A stretch of DNA of 64,000 nt from NCBI RefSeq assembly GCF_019097595.1, contig NC_080734.1, positions 16,790,392 to 16,854,391 on the forward strand, read 5' to 3'. Made by a program: the position numbers and the translations under genes. Source of the stretch: Hemibagrus wyckioides (Eukaryota; Chordata; Actinopteri; Siluriformes; Bagridae). Positions 62,601 through 64,000 of this stretch are shown here, piece by piece; position 1 is the first letter of the stretch, and every line of letters begins with the position of its first letter. A model generated the notes under the pieces. That model did no database searches, was not told the DNA's origin, and saw only the letters and a program-made list of their open reading frames with translations.

Positions 62601-63851
62601 CCGAGTGTGGTCTGCTTTTTGTACACAACTAGGGATCAATGTCAGCCTTAGTTCAGGTTACTATCCCCAGTCAAACGGACAAGCTGAACGGCTTAATCAA
62701 GAGCTGGGGAGATTTTTGAGGACATATTGTCACCGAGAACAGCACTGATGGAGCGAGTTTCCTTCCCTGGGCCGAATATGCCCAGAACTCGTTGTGCCAT
62801 TCCTCCACCGGCTTAACACCGTTCCAATGTGTCCTGAGTTATCAACCCCTGCTGTTTCCCTGGTCAGGAGAACCCTCAGAGGTACCCGCCGTCGACGACT
62901 GGTCGGGGCATAGCCAAGCTGTATGGGAACGGGCTCATGTGCGTCTCCAGAGAGCTATTCGACGTCAAGAACTACAAGCTAACCGTCACAGACGTCCCCA
63001 TCCAGCCTACCAAGTGGGACAAAAGTTAGTCCTAACTCTCGTAACCTGAGACTAAAACTTCCCTGCCAAAAGCTCAGCCCCAAGTACATCGGCCCGTTTC
63101 AGATTATTCGTCAGGTAAACCCAGTGTCCTTCCGTCTCGAACTACCCGTGTCATATCGCATCTCCCCCATTTTCCATGTATCTCTGCTCAAACCCTTCCA
63201 CGAACCACAATCATCTAGCTCTGCTGCCAGCACGCCACCCCCTCTGCTAGACATAGATGGCTCCCTCGCCTATCGGGTGCAATCCATCCTCAACTCCCGT
63301 CGGCGAGGTGGCCACCTCCAGTACCTGGTGGATTGGGAAGGATATGGCCCTGAGAAGCACTGTTGGGTCAATGCCCAGGAAATTCTTGATCCCTCGCTCA
63401 CGAAGGAGTTTCACCTCAGATTCCCAAACCGGCCAGCTCCTCGCCCAAGGGGACGCCCACGGCGTAGAACACCTGGAGGTGTTCCTAGAGGGGGGGGTTA
63501 TGTAGCAGCGTATGCGGAACCCGTACGCCAGAGGGAGCCCTCGCCTGAGTTTTAACATTGTGTGCTTATTTCCGGTGTTTCTAGGCTATTTAAACAGCAT
63601 GCTGCCTTTGTTCTACGTGAAGTATTGTTTCCTCTTTAGAGTGTGTACCAAGCCTTTATTCTCTGTATTAATGATCCTTGCCTTTCCTAGTTGACTACGA
63701 GTTCTGGTTTTCGGTTTTGGTTTTCCCAGTGTGTTTGATTTTCTGGTTCTGATCTATTGCCTGCCTATTTCGTTATGTCTTTTGCCTGCCGTTTTCTAAT
63801 AAAGATCTGCATTATGGATTCTGATCCTGCTGCCTCGAGTGCATCCTTTCA
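59632..63851 (+). mobile_element. Chromodomain Ty3/gypsy (Sushi/Tf1-like) retrotransposon, inactive
   Basis: Flanked by CTTAT (59627-59631, 63852-63856), with the empty site in the psi-E flank (CACTTATACACAC at 18467). The 5' LTR 59632-59791 (160 bp) and 3' LTR 63501-63851 (351 bp) both begin TGTAGCAGC; the 5' copy lacks 191 internal bases that include the TATA-like box. A purine tract (63488-63497) precedes the 3' LTR. Total is 4.2 kb, short for a chromovirus because gag is deleted. Host-genome transposon; all frames are broken. Confidence 0.93.
59754..63490 (+). pseudogene. Degenerate gag-pol of the gypsy element
   Basis: Gag starts at 59754, inside the 5' LTR (MDSDPAASSASLQ), and is cut at about 59925 by a deletion joining its N-terminus to the ESGWNEPALIAVF-like C-terminal part. 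A CCHC knuckle CFYCGKPGHRVFHC follows at 60217-60258. Protease has LIDSGSVVNLVD (about 60365). Reverse transcriptase has [14 protein letters not shown] (about 61280-61320) after a frameshift and stop near 61130. RNase H has [16 protein letters not shown] (about 61733). The integrase zinc region HPGIH, then CSACTQSR (62235-62345), and the core [10 protein letters not shown] are in several frames. The end is a chromodomain (about 63257-63420; [18 protein letters not shown]). Many stops; not coding-competent. Confidence 0.9.
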
Positions 63852-63856
63852 CTTAT

Positions 63857-64000
63857 ACACACAAATGATTAATTGATTTGTGCAACATAAATACTGAAAC
63901 AAGTTTCATGTCTGGAGTATGTCTATTTCCATTCATGCCCGTGGGAAAAAAACACACTTCAATGCTCCAGCGCACATAGGGTGAAAGGCAGGGGTACACC
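63857..64000. repeat. Start of FMO-array spacer 2, third copy
   Basis: Matches 18471-18590 (TTTCATGTCTGG, then ATGTCTATTTCCATTCATGC) and then enters a retroposon related to 50266-50457 that runs off the window. It suggests the array continues to the right. Confidence 0.65.

Overview
The window is vertebrate genomic DNA, almost certainly from a teleost fish. Genes are split by GT-AG introns, and the repeats are of teleost type: Tc1/mariner, hAT, RTE and CR1/L2-like LINEs, tRNA-derived SINEs and a chromodomain Ty3/gypsy element. There are no prokaryotic features. The cellular genes all lie on the minus strand.

Layout. (1) 1-4.4 kb: the 5' end of prrc2c, consisting of the start-codon exon at the left edge, a 3.7 kb intron and a GC-rich promoter/exon 1. 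(2) 4.4-7.2 kb: gene-free. (3) 7.2-63.9 kb: a tandem array of flavin-containing monooxygenase (FMO) genes. Human PRRC2C also lies close to the FMO cluster on 1q24.3, so the arrangement looks like conserved synteny. Two FMO genes appear intact: fmo-A1 (7460-13554) and fmo-A2 (34712-41102). Each has eight coding exons with canonical FMO exon sizes and predicts 561 aa; a probable non-coding exon 1 and promoter lie near 15.44-15.6 and 43.64-43.8 kb. Three further loci of a second FMO type are dead: psi-C (21616-32598), psi-D (45322-53955) and psi-E (a 42-base start-codon fragment at 17538-17579).

The array is built from repeated blocks: A gene, spacer, second-type gene, spacer, and so on. Because the blocks are paralogous, one copy often shows the empty site for an insertion in another. 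This gives clean boundaries and target-site duplications for an RTE LINE (22344-25384), a BED-finger hAT (53989-57186), two solo LTRs (53155-53598, 59045-59402), a chromodomain gypsy element (59632-63851), a Tc1 element (45771-46770) and a short retroposon (50266-50457).

The best candidates for something not yet described are: a TA-flanked element with 18-bp perfect terminal inverted repeats at 22071-27668, with repeated internal motifs and remnants of an intron-containing gene, split by the RTE LINE; a gypsy element whose LTR and primer-binding region suggest Tf1/Sushi-type self-priming; and a copy-specific hairpin at 36884-36969 that looks like a template-switch mutation. FMOs are FAD/NADPH enzymes of the endoplasmic reticulum that oxygenate soft nucleophiles; the two intact copies would act in xenobiotic or trimethylamine-type metabolism. 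No enzymatic difference between them can be read from the sequence.
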